NCBI RefSeq assembly: GCF_000508185.1
Contig: NZ_AYOY01000001.1
Coordinates: 1 to 64,000, forward strand
Source: Sphingobium sp. C100
Lineage (GTDB): Bacteria > Pseudomonadota > Alphaproteobacteria > Sphingomonadales > Sphingomonadaceae
Reading direction: 5' to 3'
DNA: 64,000 nucleotides
Shown here: positions 26,637 through 35,898 of the stretch, in pieces
How the letters are laid out: the number at the start of each line of letters is the position of its first letter
How positions within the stretch are numbered: position 1 is the first letter of the stretch
Made by a program: the position numbers and the translations under genes
Notes under the pieces: generated by a model
Told to the model about the DNA's origin: nothing
What the model saw: the letters and a program-made list of their open reading frames with translations, nothing else
The model's database searches: none

Positions 26637-27657
26637 TTTGCGCTCATCCGAAAGGCATATGCTGTTTGCGGCCGCTGCGGGCGCGGTCGCGTCGCTCGCG
26701 CTTGCGCTGATCGATCCAGCCGCGGCGCTGACCGGCTGGCTGGGCGCGGCGGCCGCCTTCGCCGCCATTCCGGCCGGATCATTGTGCCTGCTGGCCATGA
26801 TGACGCTGATCCCCGGCGTCTGGGGCGAAGCGTTGCGCCTCACCTGCGAGGCGGGAACGCTGTTGGCGCTGCCCGCGCTTCTCGCCTTTGTGCCGGTGCT
26901 GCTGGGGATGGGCGTCATCTATCCCTGGATGATCCATGGTCCCCAAACGCCATTTCAAAGCGTCTGGCTTGGCCCCCTTCCCTTCGCGCTGCGGACCATG
27001 CTCTGGTTTGCGCTGCTCTGGAGCGCATCCGGGGCGATCCGGGCGCGCCACCGGACCAGAGTCGTTGCGGCGGGCGCGCTGGTGGCCTTTCCCGTGCTGG
27101 GCAGTCTGGTGGCCATCGACTGGCTGATGTCGCTCGACCTCAAGCTCGCATCATCGGCCTTCGGGCTTCAGATCCTGATCCTGTCCGTGACGCTGGCGTT
27201 CGCGGTGCTGCTGCTGTTTCGCATCACCCTGGGCGGGCGGCCCTATCGCGTCGGCGTGTCGGGGGGACTGCTGCTCTGCTTGCTGCTTATGTGGGCCTAT
27301 ATCCAGTTCCTGACCTTCTTCATCCTGTGGTCGCCGGGCCTGCCGGACGGCGCGGCATGGTATGGCCGCCGGGCGGGGGGATGGGATGCGGCGGAATGGG
27401 CGTTCGCGCTGCTGGGCGGATGGCCGTTGCTGGCGCTGTTGCTCGCGCGGTTTCGCAGGAATGCGGCTTGGCTGGCGCGGCTCTGCATATCGGTGATCGC
27501 AGGCAAGCTCATCGAGTTCGCCTGGTTCGCGCTGCCGGGAAGCGGGCCGTTGGCGGTCGCAAGCTTTGCCCTGGCCGCCGCCGCGCTGGCGTCTGTGACG
27601 GCGGTCGGACTGGCGGTCGCGATGCGTCGCCGCATCGGGACGAGGGCGCCGGCATGA
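26626..27657 (+). CDS. actF: Alternative complex III, second large membrane subunit
   Basis: A 343-residue hydrophobic protein with about ten helices, related to ActC but without its quinol-site residues. Family signatures include LGMGVIYPWMIHGPQTPFQSVWLG and MWAYIQFLTFFILWSPGLP. ATG 26626 overlaps the end of actE, as expected for this operon, and the stop overlaps the next gene by 4 bases. Confidence 0.88.
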   Translation: MRADLRSSERHMLFAAAAGAVASLALALIDPAAALTGWLGAAAAFAAIPAGSLCLLAMMTLIPGVWGEALRLTCEAGTLLALPALLAFVPVLLGMGVIYPWMIHGPQTPFQSVWLGPLPFALRTMLWFALLWSASGAIRARHRTRVVAAGALVAFPVLGSLVAIDWLMSLDLKLASSAFGLQILILSVTLAFAVLLLFRITLGGRPYRVGVSGGLLLCLLLMWAYIQFLTFFILWSPGLPDGAAWYGRRAGGWDAAEWAFALLGGWPLLALLLARFRRNAAWLARLCISVIAGKLIEFAWFALPGSGPLAVASFALAAAALASVTAVGLAVAMRRRIGTRAPA

Positions 27658-28085
27658 CCCGGCCGCTGCACAAGGATACCCGCGTCCAGCGCGGCAAGCC
27701 AGCCGAGCCGGGCATGTCCGCTCTGGCGTTTGGCCATGAGCCTGGTGACGCGCCGCCGGCAAAGGTCGCCTATGTCCTCGCCGCGTTCATGAGCCTGATG
27801 CCGGTTGGCCTGGGAACGGCGGGGCTGGTCGCGAGCAGCTGGTCGAACCACCATCCAAGCGCCGCTGCGGCAAGCCACGCCGATCGCCAGCCGCCGGCGC
27901 CGCCTCTGCTCGCCGACCCGACCCGCGCGCGGCTGCGGATCGAGGCCGGCGCGCGGCGGCGGCTGCGCGATGGCCCTGTCACCATCGACGCGGCCATGGC
28001 GATGGTCGCGCGCAGGGGGTGGGATGGCGCAGGCGCGCCGTCTACGGCGCAAGTCGCGCGCGATCATGCGGAGGCGCGGCGATGA
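27654..28085 (+). CDS. Hypothetical single-pass membrane protein in the complex III operon
   Basis: A 143-residue protein with a polar N-terminus, one hydrophobic helix near residues 38-62 (VAYVLAAFMSLMPVGLGTAGLVA) and a periplasmic or cytoplasmic tail rich in Ala, Arg and Pro (DPTRARLRIEAGARRRLRDGPVTIDAAMAMVARRG). It is coupled by 4-base overlaps to actF and to the Sco gene, so it must be made with them. I do not recognise the family. Its position equals that of small accessory subunits (such as ActG or ActH) in other species, but no sequence link is claimed. A tether between complex III and the oxidase is one testable idea. Confidence 0.7.
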   Translation: MTRPLHKDTRVQRGKPAEPGMSALAFGHEPGDAPPAKVAYVLAAFMSLMPVGLGTAGLVASSWSNHHPSAAAASHADRQPPAPPLLADPTRARLRIEAGARRRLRDGPVTIDAAMAMVARRGWDGAGAPSTAQVARDHAEARR

Positions 28086-28849
28086 CGCGCCTTTTCCTCC
28101 TTCTGATAGCGCTATGCGTGGCTGCTCCGGTGCGGGCGCAGGCCGGCTTCGATCCCTTCGGCGAGGCTGGCATCGACGAACGGCCCGGCGCGGCGATCCC
28201 CATGGACGCGCCCTTCACGCGGGCCGACGGGCGGCCCGCGACCCTGAAGCAATTGGGGGATGGCAAGCCCATCCTGTTGATCCCGGTGCTGCACAATTGC
28301 CCGAACATCTGCGGTGTGACCCTGGCCGGAGTGGCCGACGCCATTGCGGCGCAACCGCTCCGCCCCGGCCGCGATTTCACTCTCGTCGCATTCGGGATCG
28401 ACCCCGAAGAAGGGCCTGAAGATGCCGCCCATGACCTTGCGCGGCTTCGGGCACATGCCGGCGAGGGGGCGCCCGCTTTTGCTCTTACCGGATCGGCGGA
28501 AGCCATCCATGCCGTCACCGGCGCGCTGGGCTATCGCTATGCCTGGGACGAGCGCATCGGCCAATATGCTCATGTCGCCGCGACCGCCGTGCTGACCCCG
28601 CAGGGGCGGCTGTCGGGCTGGCTCTACGGCCTGACGCCCCGGCCGACCGATCTGCGGCAGGCGGTGCTGGATGCAGGGCAGGACAAACGGGCGCGCTGGG
28701 GCGAGAGGCTGCTGCTGCTCTGTTTCCATTATGACCCGGCGACCGGCCGCTACACCGCGTCGATCGAAAAGATGCTGAAGCTGGCCGCCGCCTTGACCGT
28801 GATCGGCCTGATCGCGCTGATCTGGCGCCTGCGCAGGAGACCCGCATGA
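28082..28849 (+). CDS. SCO1/SenC-family copper assembly protein
   Basis: A 255-residue exported thioredoxin-fold protein. A signal peptide ends near residue 21 (PVRAQA). The copper motif is CPNIC (CxxxC), in PVLHNCPNICGVTL, with a distal His in IGQYAHVAATAVL. A C-terminal hydrophobic helix (residues 228-248) anchors it to the inner membrane. Sco proteins deliver copper or reduce the CuA site of oxidase subunit II, and that subunit is encoded immediately downstream with a 4-base overlap. Confidence 0.88.
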   Translation: MTRLFLLLIALCVAAPVRAQAGFDPFGEAGIDERPGAAIPMDAPFTRADGRPATLKQLGDGKPILLIPVLHNCPNICGVTLAGVADAIAAQPLRPGRDFTLVAFGIDPEEGPEDAAHDLARLRAHAGEGAPAFALTGSAEAIHAVTGALGYRYAWDERIGQYAHVAATAVLTPQGRLSGWLYGLTPRPTDLRQAVLDAGQDKRARWGERLLLLCFHYDPATGRYTASIEKMLKLAAALTVIGLIALIWRLRRRPA

Positions 28850-29799
28850 GCGCGGGCATCGAACTCTGGCCGCCCGCGGCGTCGCATCATGCGCAGCAGG
28901 TCGACCTGCTGATCGGCAGCTTCGGTGCGATGGTCTGGCTGCTGACCATCCCGGTCTTCGTTCTGATGAGCTGGTTCGCCATCCGCTACCGGCGCAGCCG
29001 GGAGGTCAATCGCGATCATGCGCCGACCCGCAACCTCTGGGTGGAGGTGGGCTGGTCCGTCATCCCCTTCATCCTGGTGCTGGGTTTTTACGTGTGGGCG
29101 ACGATGCTTTTCCTCGACCTTTATCGACCGCCGCCCGACGCCATCCCCATCCATGTCGTCGCCAAGCAGTGGATGTGGAAATTCCAGCATCCCGACGGCG
29201 CGCGGGAGATCAACAATCTGCATGTGCCGGCGGGGCGGCCGGTCAAGCTGATCATGACGTCGGAGGATGTGATCCACAGCTTCTATGTGCCGGCGCTGCG
29301 CCAAAAGCAGGATCTGGTGCCGGGGCGCTATACCTCGCTCTGGTTCAATGCCGACAAGCCGGGGCGCTATCCGCTGCGCTGCGCCGAATTTTGCGGGGCG
29401 GACCATAGTGCGATGGGCGGCACGCTGATCGTGATGCCGCCGCAGGACTATGCGGTCTGGCTGGGGCGCAACCGGGATGGCGGCATGGACGGCACGCTGG
29501 CGCAGGCAGGGGCCAGGCTGTTTCGCGATCTGGGGTGCAGCGGATGCCATAGCGCGGCCGCATCGGTAAAGGCGCCGCCGCTGGAGGGCATTTTCGGCCG
29601 ACCGGTCGCATTGGCCGACGGTGGTACGTTGATCGCGGACGATCAGTATCTGAGCGATTCCATCCTGCTGCCCAACAAACAGGTCGCGGCCGGCTACCGC
29701 CCGATCATGCCGACCTATGGCAATGTGCTGGCGCCCGAACAGGTCAATGCGCTGGTCGCCTATCTGAAATCCAGCCGCGCCCGCGAGGATAGCAAATGA
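28846..29799 (+). CDS. ctaC: Cytochrome c oxidase subunit II with fused cytochrome c domain (caa3 type)
   Basis: A 317-residue protein with two N-terminal helices (residues 22-45 and 65-88). Then comes the cupredoxin CuA domain: [22 protein letters not shown] and [12 protein letters not shown] starting at residue 179. A C-terminal class I cytochrome c domain has CSGCH at residues 231-235 and an axial Met in YRPIMPTYG. The fused haem defines a caa3-type oxidase that takes electrons directly from the cytochrome of complex III. It overlaps the Sco and subunit I genes by 4 bases each. Confidence 0.93.
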   Translation: MSAGIELWPPAASHHAQQVDLLIGSFGAMVWLLTIPVFVLMSWFAIRYRRSREVNRDHAPTRNLWVEVGWSVIPFILVLGFYVWATMLFLDLYRPPPDAIPIHVVAKQWMWKFQHPDGAREINNLHVPAGRPVKLIMTSEDVIHSFYVPALRQKQDLVPGRYTSLWFNADKPGRYPLRCAEFCGADHSAMGGTLIVMPPQDYAVWLGRNRDGGMDGTLAQAGARLFRDLGCSGCHSAAASVKAPPLEGIFGRPVALADGGTLIADDQYLSDSILLPNKQVAAGYRPIMPTYGNVLAPEQVNALVAYLKSSRAREDSK

Positions 29800-31442
29800 C
29801 CGACGAGCCGCGTTTCGAGCATCCGCCCGAGGAACGGGCGCCCAGCTATCTGGCCGAGAGCCACAGCCTGCGTTCCTGGTTCTTCACCACGGATCACAAG
29901 CGGATCGCGCTGCTCTATCTTGTTTCGATCACGCTGTTCTTCCTGATCGGCGCGGGTGCGGCAGCGCTGATCCGGCTCGACCTGCTGACGCCGCAGGGCG
30001 ACCTGCTCACAAATGATGGCTATAACCGGGCCTTTTCGATCCACGGGATCATCATGGTCTGGTTCTTCCTGATCCCGTCCATCCCCAATGTGCTGGGTAA
30101 TTTCCTGGTGCCGATCATGATCGGCACGCGGGACCTGGCCTTTCCCCGCCTCAATCTGTTGAGCTGGTATATCTATATCCTGTCGGGGTTGCTGACGCTC
30201 TATGTCGTAGTCAGTGGCGGGGTCGATACCGGCTGGACCTTCTACACACCGTTGTCGTCCGTCTATGCCAATGGGGCGGTCGTCGCGACGATCGTCGCCG
30301 TGTTCATCAGCGGCTTTTCGACGATCCTTACCGGCCTGAACTTCATCGTCACCATTCACAAGCTGCGGGCGCCCGGCATGACGTGGAGCCGCCTGCCGCT
30401 GTTCATCTGGTCGCATTATGCCGTGTCCATCATCTTCGTGCTGGCGACGCCGGTGCTGGCGATCACGTTGTTGCTGGTCGCGGCCGAGCGGCTGATCGGC
30501 ATCGGCGTGTTCGATCCGCGCCTGGGCGGCGACCCGCTATTGTTCCAGCATCTCTTCTGGTTCTACAGCCATCCGGCGGTCTATATCATGGTGCTGCCGG
30601 CGTTGGGGGTAGTCAGCGAACTCATCACCGCCGCCGCGCACAAGCGTATCTTCGGCTATTGGTTCGTCGCCTTCGCGTCGATCGCGATCGCGGTGATCGG
30701 CTTCATGGTTTGGGGCCACCACATGTTCGTGTCGGGCCAGTCGGTGTTCGCGAGCGCCGTCTTTTCCTTTCTGTCGATCGCGGTGGCGGTGCCCAGCGCC
30801 ATCAAGGTCTACAACTGGACCGCCACCCTCTATAAGGCCGACGTCGCGATCGATGCGCCGCTGCTGTTTGCGCTCGGTTTCATCGGGCTGTTCGTGGCGG
30901 GCGGCCTGACGGGTCTGATGCTGGCGATGCTGGCGATCGACGTGCATGTGACCGACACCTACTTCGTGGTCGCCCATTTCCACTACATCATGGTCGGCGG
31001 CAGCGTGACCGCCTTCTTTGGCGGCCTGCATTTCTGGTGGCCCAAGATGACCGGGCGCCTTTACAACGAGACGCTGGGGCGGATCGCCGCGATCCTGATC
31101 CTGGTCGGGTTCAACATCACCTTCTTCCCGCAATTTCTGCTGGGCTATCAAGGGATGCCGCGCCGTTACCATGTCTATCCGCCCGAATTCCAGGTGCTGC
31201 ACGTCATCTCATCATTGGGCGCGGCCTTGCTGGCGGTCGGCTATGCGATGCCCGCCTTCTATCTTCTCTGGTCGCTATTGCCCGGGGGGCGCCGCGCGCC
31301 GGCCAACCCTTGGGGAGCGTCAGGTCTGGAGTGGACGACGAGTTCGCCCCCGCCCAAGCATAATTTCATCGCGCAGCCAGTGGTCGTCCGCCAGCCCTAT
31401 GACTATCCGCTGGCCCATCCCGCGAGCCGTGACGATGGCTGA
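29796..31442 (+). CDS. ctaD: Cytochrome c oxidase subunit I, A2-type haem-copper oxidase
   Basis: A 548-residue protein with twelve helices. The haem and CuB ligands are present: [33 protein letters not shown] and THDTYF-like [18 protein letters not shown]. The helix VI motif is YSHPxV, at residues 257-262, not the GHPEVY of mitochondrial-type (A1) enzymes. The proton-channel Glu is therefore absent and the Tyr-Ser pair of A2 enzymes such as the Rhodothermus caa3 oxidase is present. The enzyme reduces O2 to water and pumps protons. It is overlapped on both sides within the operon. Confidence 0.94.
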   Translation: MTDEPRFEHPPEERAPSYLAESHSLRSWFFTTDHKRIALLYLVSITLFFLIGAGAAALIRLDLLTPQGDLLTNDGYNRAFSIHGIIMVWFFLIPSIPNVLGNFLVPIMIGTRDLAFPRLNLLSWYIYILSGLLTLYVVVSGGVDTGWTFYTPLSSVYANGAVVATIVAVFISGFSTILTGLNFIVTIHKLRAPGMTWSRLPLFIWSHYAVSIIFVLATPVLAITLLLVAAERLIGIGVFDPRLGGDPLLFQHLFWFYSHPAVYIMVLPALGVVSELITAAAHKRIFGYWFVAFASIAIAVIGFMVWGHHMFVSGQSVFASAVFSFLSIAVAVPSAIKVYNWTATLYKADVAIDAPLLFALGFIGLFVAGGLTGLMLAMLAIDVHVTDTYFVVAHFHYIMVGGSVTAFFGGLHFWWPKMTGRLYNETLGRIAAILILVGFNITFFPQFLLGYQGMPRRYHVYPPEFQVLHVISSLGAALLAVGYAMPAFYLLWSLLPGGRRAPANPWGASGLEWTTSSPPPKHNFIAQPVVVRQPYDYPLAHPASRDDG

Positions 31443-32061
31443 AGGCGGCGTCCAGGAACCCTTCGCGCGTGCGGCGCGCCAGCGCGAGGCCGAACGGCTG
31501 GGGATGCTGATCTTTCTGGCCAGCGAAGTGATGTTGTTCGGCGGCATCTTCGCCGCCGCGCTGGCGCTACGGCTGGAGCATCCGGCCGGTTATGTCGACG
31601 CGGCGCATCATCTGAAGTTGTGGTTGGGGACGGCCAATACGGGCGTTTTGCTGACCTCCAGCCTGTGCGCCGCGCTGGCCGTGCAGGCGGCGCGGAACGG
31701 ACAAGCGCGATGGGCGGCATGTGCGCTGTGGGGCGCGGTGGCGTTGGGCACGGTGTTCCTGGCGATCAAGGGCGTCGAATATGCCGGCGAATATCGGGAG
31801 GGGCTGATGCCGGGCATGGCGACGACCCATTTCGAAGGGCGGACGCAGCAATTGTTCATGAACCTCTATTTCATCGGCACCGGCCTTCATGCGGTTCATG
31901 TGACCTTCGGCCTGGCGCTGCTGGCGGCGGCGGCGCTCAACCGCGGCGCACGCCAGGACCGGCATGCCATGCTGATCGGTAATGTCGCGCTCTACTGGCA
32001 TCTGGTGGATGTAATCTGGGTCTTTCTCTACCCTACTTTATATCTGGCGGGCGTGCGATGA
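31435..32061 (+). CDS. ctaE: Cytochrome c oxidase subunit III
   Basis: A 208-residue, five-helix form of subunit III, which lacks the first two helices of the mitochondrial protein. [20 protein letters not shown] and [22 protein letters not shown] are the family motifs, followed by [21 protein letters not shown] 31435 lies 8 bases inside the subunit I gene. The stop overlaps subunit IV by 4 bases. Confidence 0.9.
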   Translation: MAEGGVQEPFARAARQREAERLGMLIFLASEVMLFGGIFAAALALRLEHPAGYVDAAHHLKLWLGTANTGVLLTSSLCAALAVQAARNGQARWAACALWGAVALGTVFLAIKGVEYAGEYREGLMPGMATTHFEGRTQQLFMNLYFIGTGLHAVHVTFGLALLAAAALNRGARQDRHAMLIGNVALYWHLVDVIWVFLYPTLYLAGVR

Positions 32062-32333
32062 GCGGGGCAGTGCGCCTGCTGCTGGTCTGGGCCGCGCTGA
32101 TGGCGTTGCTGGCGCTGACGGTCGGCGCCGCCTTCCTGCCGATCGGTATGGCGAAGCCGTGGGTCGCCTATGCGATCGCCACGGCCAAGGCCATCCTCAT
32201 CCTCTGGTTTTTCATGGAGATGCGGCGCGAAAGCGGCCTGGCGCGGCTGGCTGCGATCGCCGGGTTCGTCTGGCTGGCGATTTTGATCATGCTGACGGCG
32301 ACCGACTATCTGACGCGCCGCTGGATAATGTGA
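32058..32333 (+). CDS. Small cytochrome c oxidase subunit IV-like membrane protein
   Basis: A 91-residue protein with three hydrophobic helices. It fits the bacterial subunit IV (prokaryotic COX4/CyoD-like) family: AKPWVAYAIATAKAILILWFFMEMR followed by a last helix and TDYLTRR. It closes the act-caa3 operon. The following 72 bases before the molybdoprotein gene hold a weak AAGGGAGAAGG ribosome-binding site. Confidence 0.8.
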   Translation: MSGAVRLLLVWAALMALLALTVGAAFLPIGMAKPWVAYAIATAKAILILWFFMEMRRESGLARLAAIAGFVWLAILIMLTATDYLTRRWIM

Positions 32334-32405
32334 ACTTTCCGCAATGTCGCGGAACGCATCGGCGGCGGCTCCGTTCCCGATGCATAGTCAAGGGAGAAGG
32401 ACAGC

Positions 32406-34694
32406 ATGGGCGATCCGACCAAGCAGGACGACGATACCGTTCATTATGACGGCCCGGCCGGGGGTTGGGGATCGTTGCGGGGCATATCCAGCATCTATGG
32501 CAAGGAATGGGCGACGCCCGCCGCGCTGGATACGCTGGCGCACCAGAACAAGCCGGGCGGCTTCATGTGCGTATCGTGCGCCTGGACCAAGCCCGCCCAT
32601 CCCCATCCCTTCGAATTTTGCGAAAATGGCGCCAAGGCGACCTTGTGGGAACTCACCAGCCGCCGGTGCACCCCGGACGTCTTCGCCAAACATACAATCA
32701 CGGAACTCAAGGGGTGGAGCGATTATGATCTGGAGCAGACCGGACGGCTGACCCAGCCGATGCGATACGACAGCGAAAGCGACACCTATGTGCCGGTGGG
32801 CTGGGACGAGGCGTTTGCCGGGATCGCCGCGGAATTGAAGGCGCTCGATCCCAAATCGACCATCTTCTATGCCTCGGGCCGCGCCAGTCTGGAAACAAGC
32901 TATCTCTATGCGCTGTTCGCGCGGCTCTATGGGCATAACAACCTGCCCGACAGTTCCAACATGTGCCATGAGACGACATCGGTCGGCCTAAAGAAGGTCA
33001 CCGGATCGTCGGTCGGCACCTGCGTGCTCGACGATTTTTCCAAATGCGACGCGATCTTCTTCTTTGGCCAGAGCACCGGGCAGAACAGCCCGCGCTTTCT
33101 CCATCCCTTGCAGGAGGCGGTGAAGCGCGGATGCAGGATCGTGACCTTCAATCCGCTGCGGGAAAAAGGGCTGATCGCCTTCACCAACCCGCAGAGCCCG
33201 ACCGAGATGCTGATGGGTAGGGAAACGCAGATTTCCGAACTCTATTTCCAGGTCCGGCCCAGCGGCGACATCGCCGCGATCATGGGGCTGTGCAAGCATG
33301 TGCTGGCGCGCGAGGCGCGTCATTTGGCCGATGCTAACCGGCATCTTCTCGACATGGGTTTCATCGAACAACATTGCCACGGCTTCGACGACTTTGTTGC
33401 GCGGGTGAAGGCGACGGCGTGGGACGAAATCGAGCGCGAATCCGGCATTGCACGCAAGGATCTGGAAGCGGCCGGCGACATTTATTGCGACGCGCATAAT
33501 GTCATCGGCATTTACGGCATGGGCGTCACCCAGCATGTCCATGGATCGCAGACCATCGGGATGCTGGTGAACCTGCTGGCGATGCGGGGCAATCTGGGCC
33601 GCGAAGGCGCGGGCATCTCGCCGGTGCGCGGGCACAGCAATGTCCAGGGGCAGCGCACCGTCGGCATTTCCGAAAAACCCGAACTGGTGCCTTATGACAA
33701 GTTACGGGAATTGTTCGACTTCGACCCGCCGCCTGACACCGGCATGGCGACCGTGGAAGCCTGTGAGGGGATCATCGAGGGCAGCGTCCGCGCCTTTATC
33801 GGCCTGGGCGGCAATTTCGTCCGCGCCATTCCCGAACGCGAGAAGATGGAGGCCGCCTGGCAGAAAATGCGGCTGACCGTCCAGATCGCGACCAAGCTCA
33901 ATCGCAGTCATCTGATCAACGGCGAAGTCGCCTATCTGCTGCCCTGCCTGGGACGGTCGGAGACGGATCAACAGGCGTCGGGTCCGCAGACCGTCACCAT
34001 GGAAGACAGTCTGAGCATGATCCATGGTTCGGTGGGCAAGCGCAAACCGGCGAGCGCGCATCTCCTGTCCGAACTCGCCATCGTCGCGGGCATCGCCAAG
34101 GCGACGCTTCCTCCCCATCCCAAAATCCGGTGGGACGAATGGGTCGGCGATTATGGCAAGGTCCGCGATCTGATCGAGGCGACCTATCCCGACAAGTTCG
34201 AAAAGTTCAACGAACGCATGTTCACGCCCGGCGGATTCTACAAGGGCAATGCGGCGCGCGAAAGAATCTGGAAGACGCAAAGCGGCAAGGTGGAGATCAC
34301 CGTGCCGGACGGGCTCAACGCCTGCGGCTTCCCCGATGCGCCCGGCCGCTACCGGTTGATCACGTTACGCTCCAACGATCAGTTCAACACCACCATCTAT
34401 GGCTATTCCGACCGGATGCGCGGCATTGAGGGCACGCGCGACGTGCTGCTCATCAGCCCGGAGGAAATGGCGAAGGCCCGGCTTGAGGCCGGCCAGGTCG
34501 TCGCGTTGGAAAGCGACGCGGAAGACGGCGTGGCGCGGTCGGTTGGCGGCCTGACCGTCACGCCGTTCGACCTGCCGTCCGGATGCGTCGCGGCCTATTA
34601 TCCGGAAATGAATCCGCTCGTGCCCCTGTCGCATCATGATCGCCTTTCGAAGACGCCCGCCTCCAAATCGGTGCCGGTGCGCATCCGCGCCTGA
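32406..34694 (+). CDS. FdhF/YdeP-family molybdopterin oxidoreductase
   Basis: A 762-residue protein. The N-terminus matches YdeP-type enzymes (GGWGSLRGISSIYG, then CVSCAW near residue 50 and FEFCENGAKA). The central molybdopterin domain has YALFARLYGHNNLPDSSNMCHETTS and FFFGQSTGQNSPRFLHPLQEA. The C-terminal domain has ITLRSNDQFNTTIYGYSDRMRG. The family is related to formate dehydrogenase H but is biochemically poorly defined, and some members are linked to acid resistance. It has no signal peptide and is probably cytoplasmic. It lies 72 bases after the oxidase operon and overlaps the DUF4396 gene by 1 base. No accessory formate genes are nearby, so a formate dehydrogenase activity should not be assumed. 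Confidence 0.85.
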   Translation: MGDPTKQDDDTVHYDGPAGGWGSLRGISSIYGKEWATPAALDTLAHQNKPGGFMCVSCAWTKPAHPHPFEFCENGAKATLWELTSRRCTPDVFAKHTITELKGWSDYDLEQTGRLTQPMRYDSESDTYVPVGWDEAFAGIAAELKALDPKSTIFYASGRASLETSYLYALFARLYGHNNLPDSSNMCHETTSVGLKKVTGSSVGTCVLDDFSKCDAIFFFGQSTGQNSPRFLHPLQEAVKRGCRIVTFNPLREKGLIAFTNPQSPTEMLMGRETQISELYFQVRPSGDIAAIMGLCKHVLAREARHLADANRHLLDMGFIEQHCHGFDDFVARVKATAWDEIERESGIARKDLEAAGDIYCDAHNVIGIYGMGVTQHVHGSQTIGMLVNLLAMRGNLGREGAGISPVRGHSNVQGQRTVGISEKPELVPYDKLRELFDFDPPPDTGMATVEACEGIIEGSVRAFIGLGGNFVRAIPEREKMEAAWQKMRLTVQIATKLNRSHLINGEVAYLLPCLGRSETDQQASGPQTVTMEDSLSMIHGSVGKRKPASAHLLSELAIVAGIAKATLPPHPKIRWDEWVGDYGKVRDLIEATYPDKFEKFNERMFTPGGFYKGNAARERIWKTQSGKVEITVPDGLNACGFPDAPGRYRLITLRSNDQFNTTIYGYSDRMRGIEGTRDVLLISPEEMAKARLEAGQVVALESDAEDGVARSVGGLTVTPFDLPSGCVAAYYPEMNPLVPLSHHDRLSKTPASKSVPVRIRA

Positions 34695-35404
34695 TGGCCG
34701 TGGCGCAATTCCCCGCCTGGCTCAGCCTGTCGGCCGCCATATCCCTGGCGCTGGGCGGCATCTGCGCCTTCATCATCGCGTGCGACGAAGTCCGGCGGCC
34801 GCAGACGATGTGGATCATGAATCTAGTATGGCCACTCACCGCCCTGTTCGGCAGCCTGCTGTGGCTGGCGGCCTATTATGCCTGGGGCCGGGCGCCGGCG
34901 CCCCATGATGAGCGCAAAGACCTGCCGTTCCCCATAATGGTGGGCAAAGGCGCCAGTCATTGCGGCGCGGGTTGCACCCTGGGCGACCTGATCGCCGAAT
35001 GGCTGGCGGTCGCCTTTCCGGTCATCGCGGTCTGGTTCGGGTGGAAAAGCCTGTTCGCAGACAAGATTTTCGCGATCTGGGTGCTGGATTTCATCCTGGC
35101 CTTCGCGATCGGGGTGGCGTTTCAATATTTCACGATCAAGCCCATGCGCGACCTGTCGGTCGGCGGGGGCATCATCGCTGCGCTCAAGGCCGACATCGCC
35201 TCCATTTCCGCATGGCAGGTGGGCATGTATGGCGCGATGGCGATCATGCAGTTCGGCTGGTTCGCTCCGGCCTATGGCGGCGTTGCGGAGGTCACGACGC
35301 CCATATTCTGGTTTGCGATGCAAATCGCGATGCTGGCGGGATTTGTCACCGCCTATCCGGTCAACTGGTGGCTGATCAGAGCGGGTTGGAAGGAACGGAT
35401 GTGA
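34694..35404 (+). CDS. DUF4396 membrane protein
   Basis: A 236-residue protein with about six hydrophobic helices. The DUF4396 signature is the ASHCGAGCTLGDLIAEW segment near residues 86-104, a His/Cys cluster that could bind a metal or haem. SAWQVGMYGAMAIMQF and YPVNWWLIRAGWKERM are further conserved parts. It is coupled to the FdhF/YdeP gene through TGATG. Function is unknown; membrane anchoring of, or electron transfer to, the molybdoprotein is an inference from the coupling. Confidence 0.78.
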   Translation: MAVAQFPAWLSLSAAISLALGGICAFIIACDEVRRPQTMWIMNLVWPLTALFGSLLWLAAYYAWGRAPAPHDERKDLPFPIMVGKGASHCGAGCTLGDLIAEWLAVAFPVIAVWFGWKSLFADKIFAIWVLDFILAFAIGVAFQYFTIKPMRDLSVGGGIIAALKADIASISAWQVGMYGAMAIMQFGWFAPAYGGVAEVTTPIFWFAMQIAMLAGFVTAYPVNWWLIRAGWKERM

Positions 35405-35898
35405 CGCACATGCCGATCGGTCGTCCTTCGCAGATGCTTGACTTGACAGGATGCGATTCTGCTCAGGCGCGTAGAATGGCTTCGAAAGCGCCATATTGTC
35501 GCTCGTCCTCCGCGATACCAAGGCACCGGCGACAGTTATGTATTGCGCGCCCTGTCCAAGCCCAGCGCCAATTTGCGGGTCTTTCTGACGGCGCCGCGCA
35601 CCCATATGGGGGGCGCCACCGATATGGTCCCATGAATGCGAGCCTATGGCAGCACAACGCGACGCGGTGTTCCCCGTTGGCCCGATGCCGGCATGGTTGG
35701 AATTGCCGATGCGATAACGACCACGTCCGGCCATTCTTCCGAATGGGCGCGAAAGTCTGCTGATGTCCACAACAGCCTTGCGCGGATCGCTCTTGGAGGA
35801 GCTGTACTCGTCGCCCTGAGTAACGCGGGCGCTCATTCAAGCAGATGTGGCAAATGCCAGCCGCCGATGTCTGCATCCTTCCACCAGGCTATAGCAGA
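35405..35898. other. Gene-poor region, possibly decayed coding sequence
   Basis: About 490 bases between DUF4396 and the convergent SDR gene. Several frames on both strands read as plausible protein for 30-60 codons and are then broken by stops; for example, plus-strand frames around 35517-35637 and 35636-35941. None has a good start site, and none is recognisable. The stretch looks like an eroded gene or junction at the border of the catabolic island. No IS ends or tRNA were seen. Confidence 0.45.

Noticed and set aside
34823-35836. A minus-strand frame of 337 codons covering DUF4396 and the following gap
   Set aside because: Its first half is antisense to a well-supported gene, and its remaining part has no recognisable protein features or start site.
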